Source: Betaproteobacteria bacterium (GTDB lineage: Bacteria; Pseudomonadota; Gammaproteobacteria; Burkholderiales; SG8-39). From it: DNA of 61,098 nucleotides. Position numbers and translations under genes: made by a program. The notes beneath the pieces are model-generated. The model saw only the letters and a list, made by a program, of their open reading frames with translations. It did no database searches and was not told the DNA's origin. Within the stretch, counting starts at the first letter, position 1. Each line of letters opens with the position of its first letter. The stretch covers positions 1 through 61,098 of the forward strand of contig JAJDOG010000008.1 in NCBI GenBank assembly GCA_022340285.1, written 5' to 3'. Below, piece after piece: positions 29,483-38,189 of the stretch.

Positions 29483-30148
29483 CTACCAGCCCAATCTCAC
29501 GCGCCCGATCGCCATGGCGGTGGCGGCCTGTGTCGGTTCGACGACCGGGATCCCCACGGCGTTCTCGAGCTCGTCGCGATACTGAGCCATTCCCGCGCAT
29601 CCCATCACCAGGGAATTCGCGCCATGGTCGTTGCGCAGGACTTTGCCGACCTCGATCATGCGACCGAGCGTCCTGCTCGCGTCGGCGAGCTCCGCGACGC
29701 CCAGCCCGATCGCGAGATCGCCCGCGCAGCGTTCGGCGAGCCCCATGGCTCCGACCGCGCGGAGGTGGCGGGACACCGAGGCCGGCAGGATCGAGATCAT
29801 GCCGAATCGCTGCCCGAGGGTGAGCGCGGTGAGGATCCCGCTCTCCATGATGCCGAACACCGGCTTGCGCGTCGCCTCGCGTGCCGCATGCATTCCAGGG
29901 TCGCTGAAGCACGCGATCACGTAGGCATCCGCCCGCCGCTCGAGTTCGCCGATCAGCTCGAGCAGCGGCATCACGACGCTGTCCACGTGGCGCTGCGTCT
30001 CGATGCCTGGCGGGCCCTCTTTCAGGGTCAGGCACTCGATCCGCGGTCCGCCCGGGATGCGCAGGGGGTCGACCGCGCGGTCGATCCCCTCGGTGACCTT
30101 CTCGCTCGAATTCGGATTGATGACAATAATGGTTTCCGCACTGGTCAT
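29483..30148 (-). CDS. Hydantoin/aspartate racemase family protein
   Basis: A 221-residue cofactor-free racemase with the two catalytic cysteines Cys80 (IACFSDPG) and Cys184 (VMGCAGMAQ), spaced as in hydantoin racemase. It would interconvert D- and L-5-substituted hydantoins so that the hydantoinase can consume both. The start MTSAETIIVINPNSSE is preferred over a codon 11 residues upstream, because GGAGAG precedes it. It is divergent from the hydantoinase gene over 128 bp. Confidence 0.88.
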   Translation of the reverse strand: MTSAETIIVINPNSSEKVTEGIDRAVDPLRIPGGPRIECLTLKEGPPGIETQRHVDSVVMPLLELIGELERRADAYVIACFSDPGMHAAREATRKPVFGIMESGILTALTLGQRFGMISILPASVSRHLRAVGAMGLAERCAGDLAIGLGVAELADASRTLGRMIEVGKVLRNDHGANSLVMGCAGMAQYRDELENAVGIPVVEPTQAATAMAIGRVRLGW

Positions 30149-30276
30149 CGGGTCTCTCCACCGACCCAATCGGCCGGCCACGTGACAAGTTTAGCGCGGA
30201 CGCGCGCCCGAACGCCCTCCAACAAGGCGCCACGCGGCGTGAATTGGGCATAATCGGGGTTTTCCCCGCAACAGCC

Positions 30277-31731
30277 ATGCAAGACCTCGATCTCACCATT
30301 CGGAACGGCACGATCGCGACGGCCGCCGACACGTTTTCCGGCGACCTCGGCGTCAAGGACGGGCGCATCGCCGTGCTCGCGCGCGGACTCGCTCCCGGCA
30401 AGCGGGACATCGATGCCTCGGGCAAGCTGGTGCTGCCCGGCGGCGTCGACAGTCATTGCCATATCGAGCAGCTCTCGAGCAACGGCGTGATGACCGCCGA
30501 CGATTTCTACACGGGGACGGTCTCCGCGGTCCATGGAGGCACGACCACCATTGTCCCGTTCGCCGCGCAGCATCGCGGCATGAAGATCAAGGACGTGGTG
30601 GCCGACTACTCGAAGCGTGCGGCGGAGAAGGCGGTCATCGACTACGGCTTTCACCTCATCCTCGCCGATCCGACCGAGGAGGTCCTCACGCAGGAGCTGC
30701 CCGAGTACATCGGCAAGGGCATCACTTCGTTCAAGGTCTACATGACCTATGATCTGCTGAAGATCGACGACTACCAGATGCTCGACGTGCTGCTGGCCGC
30801 CGAGAAGCACGGCGCGCTGGTCATGGTGCACGCCGAGAACCACGACGTGATTCGCTGGCTCGCGAAGCGGTTGCTGGACCGCGGGCACACCGAGCCGAAG
30901 TTTCACGCCGTGAGCCACGCGCCGCTCGCGGAAAGCGAGGCGGCCAACCGGGTGATCCAGTTCTCGCGGCTGCTCGACGTGCCGGTGCTCATCGTGCACG
31001 TGTCGGGTGCGGAGTCGGTGCGGGCGATCCAGGCCGCGCGGGCGCTCGGCGCGCGGGTCTATGCGGAGACCTGCCCGCAGTACCTTTTTCTGAAAGGTTC
31101 CGACATCAGCCGCCCGGGCATGGAGGGGGCGAAGTACTGCTGCAGTCCGCCGCCCCGCGACGAGGCGTCGCAGAACGCACTGTGGGCGGGCCTCGCGGAC
31201 GGGACGTTCCAGGTCTTCTCCTCCGACCACGCGCCCTACCGGTTCGACGCCTCGGGCAAGCTTCCGAAGGGCGAGAAGACGAGCTTCAAGGAGATCGCGA
31301 ACGGCGTTCCGGGGCTCGAGCTGCGCATGCCGCTGCTCTTCTCGGAAGGAGTCGGCAAGGGACGCATCAGCCTGAACGAATTCGTCGCGCTCACCGCCAC
31401 GAATCATGCGCGGATCTACGGCATGTATCCTCGCAAAGGAACGATCGCGGTGGGGTCGGACGCCGACGTCGGGGTCTGGGATCCGGACAAGGAAACAAAG
31501 ATCACTGCCGCTGCAATACACGACAACGTCGGCTATACGCCCTACGAAGGGCGCACCATCAAGGGGTGGCCAGAGATCGTGGTAAGCCGCGGGCGGGTCG
31601 TGGTGGAGAACGGGAAGCTGTCGGCCGAGAAGGGCTCCGGAAAATTCGTGCGCTGCGGCGCACCGGAACCGCTCAAGCACGAGCGCAAACCAACCACAGA
31701 AATGCGACTGTTTAAGGCGCTGATTTCCTAG
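30277..31731 (+). CDS. Dihydropyrimidinase/D-hydantoinase
   Basis: Cyclic amidohydrolase of 484 residues that opens 5-substituted hydantoins or dihydropyrimidines to N-carbamoyl amino acids. Metal ligands are visible: His60 and His62 (DSHCH), the carboxylated Lys153 (SFKVYMTY), His185, His241 (HVSGAES) and Asp317 (SSDHAPY). The ATG at MQDLDLTIRNG matches the family start; an earlier in-frame codon adds 11 residues. The neighbouring racemase and carbamoylase argue for hydantoin rather than pyrimidine breakdown. Confidence 0.92.
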   Translation: MQDLDLTIRNGTIATAADTFSGDLGVKDGRIAVLARGLAPGKRDIDASGKLVLPGGVDSHCHIEQLSSNGVMTADDFYTGTVSAVHGGTTTIVPFAAQHRGMKIKDVVADYSKRAAEKAVIDYGFHLILADPTEEVLTQELPEYIGKGITSFKVYMTYDLLKIDDYQMLDVLLAAEKHGALVMVHAENHDVIRWLAKRLLDRGHTEPKFHAVSHAPLAESEAANRVIQFSRLLDVPVLIVHVSGAESVRAIQAARALGARVYAETCPQYLFLKGSDISRPGMEGAKYCCSPPPRDEASQNALWAGLADGTFQVFSSDHAPYRFDASGKLPKGEKTSFKEIANGVPGLELRMPLLFSEGVGKGRISLNEFVALTATNHARIYGMYPRKGTIAVGSDADVGVWDPDKETKITAAAIHDNVGYTPYEGRTIKGWPEIVVSRGRVVVENGKLSAEKGSGKFVRCGAPEPLKHERKPTTEMRLFKALIS

Positions 31732-31773
31732 TGAGAGTGGAAAACCTAGAAAGGTGTTTGCAGTTCTCACTCT

Positions 31774-31823
31774 AGCGGGAAGGTGGGTAACGGGAGGAAA
31801 CCAGCCGGTTTCCTCCTGTTCGT
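31774..31823. repeat. 50-bp palindromic element, GGAGGAAACC family, copy 2
   Basis: Inverse of the element at 20559-20608, with one mismatch in 50. It lies in the 135-bp gap between the hydantoinase and carbamoylase genes, inside what would otherwise be one operon. It may attenuate or process the transcript there. Confidence 0.92.
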
Positions 31824-31866
31824 GACCTTCCATCCCGCCCATGAACGGTAGCTCGGGGACCGATCA

Positions 31867-32823
31867 ATGACGAGAAAGATAGGCATCGCGGCAGCGCAGC
31901 TCGGAGCGGTGAATCTCGCCGATTCGCGCGAAGCGGTGGCGAAGCGGCTGGCGGAACTGTTCCGGGATGCGATCGGGCGTGGCGCACGCTTCGTGGTGTT
32001 CCCCGAGCTCGCGCTGACGACCTTCTTCCCGCGCTATTGGATGGAGGACCAGGCCGAAGTCGACCGCAGGTTCTTCGAGCCCTCGATGCCGAACCCGGTC
32101 GTCCAGCCGCTTTTCGAGCTTGCCAAGCGTCACGGGGTCGGTTTCTACCTGGGGTACGCAGAGCTTGCCCAGGAAGCGGGCCGCACGCGGCGCTTCAACA
32201 CCGCGATTCTCGTCGGACCGAACGGGGAGATCGTCGGGAAGTACCGAAAAGTCCACCTGCCGGGGCATGCGGATCACAAGCCGAAAGCCGCATTCCAGCA
32301 CCTCGAGAAGAAGTATTTCGAGGTCGGCGATCTTGGTTTCCGCGTTTGGCGTTTCCTGGACACGATCACCGGTATGCTGATCTGCAACGATCGGCGCTGG
32401 CCGGAAGCCTTCCGCGTGCTTGCGTTGCAGGGCGCCGAGATCGTGGCACTCGGATTCAACACGCCGACGGAGAACCTGCACTACCCCGAGCCGCCCGCGC
32501 TGCGCGTGCATCACCACCTGATCATGGCGCAGGCCATGGCGTTCCAGAATGCCACCTGGCTGGTGGAAACTGCGAAGTGCGGGTTCGAGGACGGCTTCCG
32601 GATGTTCGGGCATTCGCTGATCGTCGCGCCCACCGGCGAGATCGCGGTGAAATCGAGCACCGAGGAGGACGAGGTCATCTTCTTCAATGCGGACATCGAT
32701 CTCGCCGCCAATCTCAAGCGCACGATGTTCAACTTCGCGGCGCACCGGCGGCCGGAGCACTACCGGATGATCATAGAGCGGGTCGGTGCGGAGGTGACTC
32801 CTGCGAACGAGCCGGGGCAATGA
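31867..32823 (+). CDS. N-carbamoyl-D-amino acid hydrolase (nitrilase superfamily)
   Basis: Carbon-nitrogen hydrolase of 318 residues. The catalytic triad is Glu47 (FPELALTTFFPR), Lys128 (YRKVHLPG) and Cys173 (LICNDRRWPE). These match the D-carbamoylase subgroup closely in position and context, including FNTPTENLHYPE. It converts N-carbamoyl-D-amino acid to D-amino acid, CO2 and ammonia, the last step after hydantoinase. A beta-ureidopropionase role is less likely. Confidence 0.92.
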   Translation: MTRKIGIAAAQLGAVNLADSREAVAKRLAELFRDAIGRGARFVVFPELALTTFFPRYWMEDQAEVDRRFFEPSMPNPVVQPLFELAKRHGVGFYLGYAELAQEAGRTRRFNTAILVGPNGEIVGKYRKVHLPGHADHKPKAAFQHLEKKYFEVGDLGFRVWRFLDTITGMLICNDRRWPEAFRVLALQGAEIVALGFNTPTENLHYPEPPALRVHHHLIMAQAMAFQNATWLVETAKCGFEDGFRMFGHSLIVAPTGEIAVKSSTEEDEVIFFNADIDLAANLKRTMFNFAAHRRPEHYRMIIERVGAEVTPANEPGQ

Positions 32824-32848
32824 TGGTGACGGACAAACGGAGGACAGG

Positions 32849-33142
32849 ATGAGCTTTGTGCTAGTGGTGAACCTGGAGATCAAGCCCAGCGACGTCGATC
32901 GGTTCATGGCGATGGCGATCGAGAACGCCAAGGCCTCGCGCGAAACCGAGCCCGGTTGCCGGCAGTTCGACGTGCTGGTCGATCCCAACGACAAGACGAA
33001 GGTGATGTTCTACGAGGTCTACGCCGACGAGGCCGCGTTCCAGGCGCATCAGCAGACCGCGCACTTCAAGAGCTATTTCGACAAGGCCCTCGGTTATCTG
33101 GCATCGCGCGGCCGCACGTTCTACAGCCGCATCGCGCCCTGA
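32849..33142 (+). CDS. Antibiotic biosynthesis monooxygenase (ABM)-domain protein
   Basis: A 97-residue ferredoxin-like alpha+beta protein of the ABM/putative quinol monooxygenase family: FVLVVNLEIKPSDVDRF, then EPGCRQFDVLVDP and VMFYEVYADEAAFQAH. Members act as dimers on quinols or reactive aldehydes, without cofactors. It starts 25 bp after the carbamoylase, so it is probably co-transcribed and may detoxify a by-product. Confidence 0.85.
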   Translation: MSFVLVVNLEIKPSDVDRFMAMAIENAKASRETEPGCRQFDVLVDPNDKTKVMFYEVYADEAAFQAHQQTAHFKSYFDKALGYLASRGRTFYSRIAP

Positions 33143-33160
33143 GCGCGTGCAAGCTGGACC

Positions 33161-33188
33161 TTTCCCCTGCTTGAAAAGGAGAGGAAAC
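33161..33188. repeat. Degenerate CCCCT palindrome
   Basis: An imperfect inverted repeat, TTTCCCCTGCTT against AAGGAGAGGAAA, resembling the CCCCTCC half of the elements at 23504 and 50211. It lies between the convergent ABM and ABC permease genes. Confidence 0.5.
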
Positions 33189-33215
33189 AGCAAGCATTCC
33201 GCATCCCCACGCTGC

Positions 33216-33887
33216 TCAGTGCAGCGCGATCTGCCGGTGCTCGAAGCGCGAGAGCAGCCGCACCAGCGGCCATAAGCAGACCAGGTAGATGATCCCGGCA
33301 GCGATGATCGGCGTCGCGTTATAGGTCACCGACTGCGCCTGGCGCGCGGCGAACAGCAGTTCCGGCAGCGCGACGACGCTCGCGATCGAGGTGAGCTTCA
33401 CCACCTCGAGCGTGTTCGAGATGAGATCGGGGATCACGTTCTTCGTGGCCTGCGGGATGACCACGTAGGCCATCGTCTGCACGGCGGAAAGGCCGGTCGA
33501 GCGCGCGGCTTCGTACTGGCCCCGAGGGATGCTCTCGATGCCGGCACGAAAGATCTCGCCGTAGTAGCTCGAGGTGTTCAGCAGGAACGCCACCGCCACC
33601 GCGCCGAACGCGCCGAGGTCGATCTTGAGGAACGGCAATCCGAAGGCGATGAACATCAGCAGGACGAGCGGCGGGAACGCGCGGAAGAAGTCGACGTAGA
33701 TCACCACGAGCCACTTGACGATCCGGCTGCGCATCGTCGTGAGGAGTGCCACCGCCAGTCCGCCGGCCACGCCGAGCGGAACGACGACGAGCGTGAGCTT
33801 GATCGTCATCCAGAACCCCGCCAGCAAGAACGGCCAGGCCTGTTCCAGGATGTCCAGGTTGAAGAAGCTCGAGATCAGCAGATCCAC
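33216..33887 (-). CDS. Polar amino-acid ABC transporter permease 1
   Basis: Inner-membrane permease of 223 residues (HisM/GltK class) with about five membrane helices. The EAA loop reads EAARSTGLSAVQTMAYVVIPQA. It is last of the minus-strand transporter run and begins 3 bp after the second permease, with which it should form a heterodimer. Confidence 0.93.
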   Translation of the reverse strand: MDLLISSFFNLDILEQAWPFLLAGFWMTIKLTLVVVPLGVAGGLAVALLTTMRSRIVKWLVVIYVDFFRAFPPLVLLMFIAFGLPFLKIDLGAFGAVAVAFLLNTSSYYGEIFRAGIESIPRGQYEAARSTGLSAVQTMAYVVIPQATKNVIPDLISNTLEVVKLTSIASVVALPELLFAARQAQSVTYNATPIIAAGIIYLVCLWPLVRLLSRFEHRQIALH

Positions 33888-33890
33888 GGA

Positions 33891-34565
33891 CTACCTCTTC
33901 CACGCAAACCGGGTCTCGACCCAGCGCCCGAAGTAGACCACCGGGATGAAGAGAATGAGGTACGCGATAGCCCCCATGGTCAGAGGGGACGGATTGTAGG
34001 AGAAGGAGTAGGCGGTCTGCGCCTGATAGAGGATCTCCCCGACGGCAACGACGGCGCCGAGCGCGGTGCCCTTGGTGATCGCGATGGTGCGATTCGTGAG
34101 CGGCGGGATGGTGATCCGCACGGCCTGGGGCATCACCACGAACCGCAGCGTCTGCAGGAACGTGAGGCCGGTCGAGCGGGCCGCTTCCCACTGGCCCTTC
34201 GGCACCGCGAGGATGCCGGCCCAGAAGATTTCCTCCGAGAAGGCCGCGAGCACCAGCGACAATGCGAGCCACGTGGCGACGAACGCCGACATCTTGATGC
34301 CGACGGTCGGCAGGGCGAAGTAGAACATGATGATGATCACCAGCGGCGGGAGCGCGCGCAGCACGTCGACCACCCCGATGATCAGGAAGTTGACCGGCCT
34401 CATCCGGAACGACCGGACCATCGCGAGCACGAGCCCGCACGCGATGCCGCTCACGACGACGGCGAGCGCGAGCTGGATCGTGATCACGAAACCCTCGACG
34501 ATCTTCGGCAGGTATTCGCTCATGACCTGCCAGTTGAAGAACGTGTCGACGAGACGGTCTAGCAT
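33891..34565 (-). CDS. Polar amino-acid ABC transporter permease 2
   Basis: Inner-membrane permease of 224 residues, paralogous to the other one. The EAA loop is EAARSTGLTFLQTLRFVVMPQA, and the N-terminal helix carries VITIQLALAVVVSGIACG. It follows the ATPase gene by 52 bp in the order binding protein - ATPase - permease - permease. Confidence 0.93.
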   Translation of the reverse strand: MLDRLVDTFFNWQVMSEYLPKIVEGFVITIQLALAVVVSGIACGLVLAMVRSFRMRPVNFLIIGVVDVLRALPPLVIIIMFYFALPTVGIKMSAFVATWLALSLVLAAFSEEIFWAGILAVPKGQWEAARSTGLTFLQTLRFVVMPQAVRITIPPLTNRTIAITKGTALGAVVAVGEILYQAQTAYSFSYNPSPLTMGAIAYLILFIPVVYFGRWVETRFAWKR

Positions 34566-34617
34566 CTGGCGGGGGCCGGTCCGTGGAGGCGCATATCAAT
34601 CCGTCAGCGTGCGGCGC

Positions 34618-35364
34618 TCAGTGCGCCTGGATCGTGCGGAGGAACTCCTGGATCCGCGGGTGATCGGGCGCGTTGAACAGCTGCTCCGGCGGACCTTGCT
34701 CGAGGATGCGGCCGTCATCCATGAAGATCACCCGGTCGGCCGCACTCTGCGCGAACCGCATCTCGTGGCTCACGACCACCATCGTCATGCCCGACTCGCG
34801 CAGCTCGCGCATCACGCTCAGCACCGAGCCGACGAGCTCCGGGTCGAGCGCGCTGGTCGGTTCGTCGAAGAGCACGATCACCGGCTCGAGGGCCAGCGCG
34901 CGCGCGATGGCGACGCGTTGCTGCTGGCCTCCCGAGAGCTCGTTCGGAAATGACTTCGCTTTCTCCGCGAGCCCGACGCGCGTGAGCGCCTGAATGCCGA
35001 GCGATTCGGCTTCCTCGCGCGTCTTGCCCTCCACCTTGCGCAGCGCGAGCGTGACGTTTCCGAGCGCGTTCAAGTGGGGATAGAGGTTGAACGACTGGAA
35101 CACCATGCCGATGCGGCGCCGCACGGCATTGATGTCCACGCCGGGCGCGAGGATGTCGATGTCCTCGATGCGGATCGAGCCGGAGTTCGGCTCCTCGAGC
35201 CGGTTGCAGCAGCGCAGCAGCGTGCTCTTTCCGGATCCCGAGGGGCCGATGACGAAGACGAGCTCCCGCGGCTTGACCTGCAGGTCGATGCCCTTCAGCA
35301 CCTCGAGGTGCCCGAAGGACTTGTACAGCGCGCGGACGTCGAGGATCGGGGCGGAGTCGCTCAT
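34618..35364 (-). CDS. Polar amino-acid ABC transporter ATPase
   Basis: GlnQ-type ATPase of 248 residues with complete motifs: Walker [10 protein letters not shown], signature [15 protein letters not shown], Walker [14 protein letters not shown] and the H-loop VVSHEMRF. It energises the importer formed with the two permeases downstream. It resembles the orphan ATPase at 7819-8547, but differs throughout the N-terminal third. Confidence 0.95.
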   Translation of the reverse strand: MSDSAPILDVRALYKSFGHLEVLKGIDLQVKPRELVFVIGPSGSGKSTLLRCCNRLEEPNSGSIRIEDIDILAPGVDINAVRRRIGMVFQSFNLYPHLNALGNVTLALRKVEGKTREEAESLGIQALTRVGLAEKAKSFPNELSGGQQQRVAIARALALEPVIVLFDEPTSALDPELVGSVLSVMRELRESGMTMVVVSHEMRFAQSAADRVIFMDDGRILEQGPPEQLFNAPDHPRIQEFLRTIQAH

Positions 35365-35428
35365 CGCGCGGACGGCGCCGGAACCGGGGGCCGCAGCCCC
35401 CGGATGCCGTGCGGCCTGGCCCTGACCG

Positions 35429-36298
35429 TTACTTGCAGGTCGGCTTGTGGTTTTTCGGGTCGTAGCCTGCCATGCCGGGCACGCCGTAGCCGGCGTAAAC
35501 CGTGACCGTCGCGGAGTCCGCGGCTGGCGCGTGGCCGAACCATTTCTGGTAGAGCTTGGGAAGCGTGCCGTTCATCTTCAGGCATTCGATCGCCTCGTCG
35601 ACCTCAGCACGCAGCTTCGGATCGTCCTTGCGGAACGCAGCCGCCCAGACTCGCCCCTCGTCCACTTTCAGCGTCGCGAGCTTGGTCTTGCCGCCGGCCT
35701 TGACCACGGAATACGCCGCGACCGTGTTCCCCGACATGTGCGCATCCGCGCGGCCGGAGATCAACGCCTGAACCGCGTCGGCGTTCGTCCCGAACGACTC
35801 GACCTTGAAGCCGTACTTTGCGGCGTTTGTCTGCGCCCACTTGTCATAGGCCGAGCCCCGGTTGAGGGAGATCGTCTTGCCTTTCAGCTCTTCGAAGGTC
35901 TTGATGTCCGGCTTGTCCGCGGGAACGACGAATGCATAGAACGTGTTGAGGTAGCCCTCGCTGAAGAGCAGGTTGTTGGCGCGCTCCGGCGTCACCGTCG
36001 TCGGCGCGCCGACGAAGCTGATCTTGCCGGCGTTCATGGCCGGGATGAGGCCCGAGAACTGCCCCGCGAAGATCTCGATCGGCTGACCCATCTGCTTGGC
36101 GATCTCGTTGATCAGGTCGACGTTGAACCCCTCGACACCGCCGCCGAGCTTCGGCATGGCATGCGGCGCGAAAGTGCCGTCCACCCCGGCAATAAGTGGT
36201 TTGTTCTGGGCGAGCGCAGGTGGCGCGGCCAGGACTGCCGCAGCGGCAAGCGCGGCGAGCAGCGCGGGGCGGCCGGAACGGATGGTGCAGGATTTCAT
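35429..36298 (-). CDS. Amino-acid ABC transporter substrate-binding protein
   Basis: Periplasmic family 3 solute-binding protein of 289 residues. Signal peptide about 1-31 (ALLAALAAAAVLAAPPALA). The mature start PLIAGVDGTFAPHA, then GGGVEGFNVDLINEIAKQMG, shows the family pattern. The start MKSCTIRSGRP is used because GGAGG lies just upstream; an earlier ATG overlaps that signal. Proximity to the hydantoin genes suggests a ligand such as a hydantoin, N-carbamoyl or D-amino acid; this is inference. Confidence 0.92.
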   Translation of the reverse strand: MKSCTIRSGRPALLAALAAAAVLAAPPALAQNKPLIAGVDGTFAPHAMPKLGGGVEGFNVDLINEIAKQMGQPIEIFAGQFSGLIPAMNAGKISFVGAPTTVTPERANNLLFSEGYLNTFYAFVVPADKPDIKTFEELKGKTISLNRGSAYDKWAQTNAAKYGFKVESFGTNADAVQALISGRADAHMSGNTVAAYSVVKAGGKTKLATLKVDEGRVWAAAFRKDDPKLRAEVDEAIECLKMNGTLPKLYQKWFGHAPAADSATVTVYAGYGVPGMAGYDPKNHKPTCK

Positions 36299-36414
36299 CT
36301 CAGGATCCTCCATGAAGACATGCGGGAATCACGCCACCGGGCGCGTCGAGCGTCATTTTGTCGGGGCCCGCGCAGCATAGCATGGCGCGCTGCAACACCG
36401 AACTGGGGCGCGAA

Positions 36415-37044
36415 TCAGCCCTTGCCGAGCGCCGCGCGCCGCAGGTTGTACTCGTTCGGTGCGATCTCGAACTGATCGCGCGTCCTGCAGTACCGGTTGC
36501 CGAAGAATCGGCCCACCGGCAGGTACTTGTCCGGAACCACGCGCAGCGTTGCGGGGTCGACGACCCCGTCGCGCACGTGCATCCAGACGATCTCCCCGAT
36601 CAGCAGGTGCCGCAGGCCGATCGGAATGTGCGTGTGAAGCCGGCACTCGAGCGACACAGGCGATTCCGCGACGCGCGGCGGAGCAACCCGCCGCGACGGC
36701 GCCGCGGTGAATCCGACCTCGTGCAGCTCGCTGGTCTCGGGTGGATAGGCCACCGAGCACGCGTGCATGGGGGCGGCCATCGGCTCGTCGACCAGGTTCA
36801 CGACGAACTCGCGCGTGTCGAGGATGTTGCGGGCCGTGTCCTTCAGCGGGCCTTCGTCGCGGTTCTCGACGCTGATGATGCAGATCGGCGGGTCGTCGCC
36901 GAGCGCGTTGAAGAAGCTGAACGGTGCGAGATTCACCACACCGCCGCTCAGCGTGCTCACCAGCGCGATCGGGCGCGGCACCACCAGGCCGGCGAGCAGC
37001 TTGTACCGCTTTGCGACTTCCAGCGTCTCGAAATCGAGCTCCAT
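36415..37044 (-). CDS. Flavin reductase-like FMN-binding protein
   Basis: Split-barrel flavin protein of 209 residues (flavin reductase-like/DIM6 group): VPRPIALVSTLSGGVVNLAPFSFFN, ENRDEGPLKDTARNI (start of the FMN site), and HLLIGEIVWMHV. It likely binds FMN and may reduce flavin for a partner oxygenase. The ATG at MELDFETLEVAKR has the AAAGGGAACGGG region before it. It lies 14 bp downstream of the quinone oxidoreductase. Confidence 0.87.
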   Translation of the reverse strand: MELDFETLEVAKRYKLLAGLVVPRPIALVSTLSGGVVNLAPFSFFNALGDDPPICIISVENRDEGPLKDTARNILDTREFVVNLVDEPMAAPMHACSVAYPPETSELHEVGFTAAPSRRVAPPRVAESPVSLECRLHTHIPIGLRHLLIGEIVWMHVRDGVVDPATLRVVPDKYLPVGRFFGNRYCRTRDQFEIAPNEYNLRRAALGKG

Positions 37045-37058
37045 CGTCCCGTTCCCTT

Positions 37059-38039
37059 TCAATCCGCGCCGACCAGGACGATCTTGCCGAGCGCGCGCCG
37101 GCTCGTGAGCTCGTCCAGCGCCTCCGCGGCGCGAGCGAGCGGAAAGGTCTTGCTTACGAGCGGCTTGAGCCTGCCCTGCATGATCCAGTCGAGAATCTTC
37201 GCGAGGTTCGCGCGGTTCGCGTCGGGTTCGCGCGCGCTCCACGCGCCCCAGTAGACACCCATGATCGAGCGCTCCATCAGGAGCGGCAGGTTCAGGGGAA
37301 TCCTGGGAATCTCGCCGCCGGCGAATCCGATGACGAGGTAGCGCCCGCGCCACGCCAAGCTGCGCACCGCGGGCTCGGCGAAGCGCGCGCCGACGGGGTC
37401 ATAGACGACATCGAGACCCTTGCCCGCGCTCACTCGCTTGAGAGCTTCGCGGAGGTCGTCCTGCTCGTAGTTGATGCCTTCATCCGCGCCGAAGCGCTCG
37501 CAGGTGGCGAGCTTCGCCTCCGACGATGCCGCGGCGATCACGCGGGCCCCCAGCAGCTTGCCGAGCTCGACGGCGGCCAGCCCGACGCCGCCCGCGGCAC
37601 CCAGCACCAGCAGCGTTTCACCCGGCCGCAGCGCCGCGCGGTCGACGAGCGCGTGATAGGACGTCCCGTAGGTCAGCGTGAACGCGGCGGCAACGCGAAA
37701 ATCGAGATCCGCGGGAACCGGCGCGACGTTCTGCGCCGGAGCGAGAACCTCCTCGGCGAATCCGCCGTAAGGGACCGCGCCCGCAACCGGGTCCCCGAGC
37801 TTCACATGCGTCACGCCTGCGCCGACCTCCTTCACGACACCGGCGATCTCGACCCCTGGCGAGAACGGCAGCGCGGGCTTCACCTGATACTTCCCCTGCA
37901 CGAGCAGGACATCGGGAAAATTGACTCCGCACGCCTTCACGCTCACCACGACCTCTCCGGCGCCCGCGCGCGGCGACGGAACGTCCTCGACGACGAGATC
38001 GCCGATCGAACCCAGCTCCTTGCAAAGCACGGCCTTCAT
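37059..38039 (-). CDS. Zinc-free NADPH:quinone oxidoreductase (MDR family)
   Basis: Medium-chain reductase of 326 residues without zinc cysteines, typical of quinone oxidoreductases and enoyl reductases. NADP loop LGAAGGVGLAAVELGK; early motif CGVNFPDVLLVQGKY. The start MKAVLCKELG is the family start; an ATG 12 codons upstream is possible. It heads a two-gene unit with the flavin protein and is divergent from the acyl-CoA dehydrogenases. Confidence 0.9.
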   Translation of the reverse strand: MKAVLCKELGSIGDLVVEDVPSPRAGAGEVVVSVKACGVNFPDVLLVQGKYQVKPALPFSPGVEIAGVVKEVGAGVTHVKLGDPVAGAVPYGGFAEEVLAPAQNVAPVPADLDFRVAAAFTLTYGTSYHALVDRAALRPGETLLVLGAAGGVGLAAVELGKLLGARVIAAASSEAKLATCERFGADEGINYEQDDLREALKRVSAGKGLDVVYDPVGARFAEPAVRSLAWRGRYLVIGFAGGEIPRIPLNLPLLMERSIMGVYWGAWSAREPDANRANLAKILDWIMQGRLKPLVSKTFPLARAAEALDELTSRRALGKIVLVGAD

Positions 38040-38189
38040 CTGTCCCCCCAGCCAGGGCAATTCCCGCGGGAGCATGCCTCAAGGCGTGGGCGCAGTCGAG
38101 CCGCGGATCGGGCAGCGCGCGCTTCTGCGCTAACATTGGTGGCCTCTGGCATCGCGTTTCCCCCTATCGATTCTCCAGCGCTTCTGCCC

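Noticed and set aside
29400-30425. A long minus-strand frame spanning the racemase and the divergent promoter
   Set aside because: It overlaps the racemase in another frame and crosses the hydantoinase start; its composition is that of a shadow frame.
33216-36298. Considering the ABC importer as part of the hydantoin operon
   Set aside because: It is on the opposite strand and convergent, so it cannot share the transcript; only a functional link is suggested.
36924-38189. In-frame extension of the acyl-CoA dehydrogenase by 422 codons upstream
   Set aside because: The extension is antisense to the quinone oxidoreductase; the family start MDLAYTAEEAAFRDE at 38190 fits.
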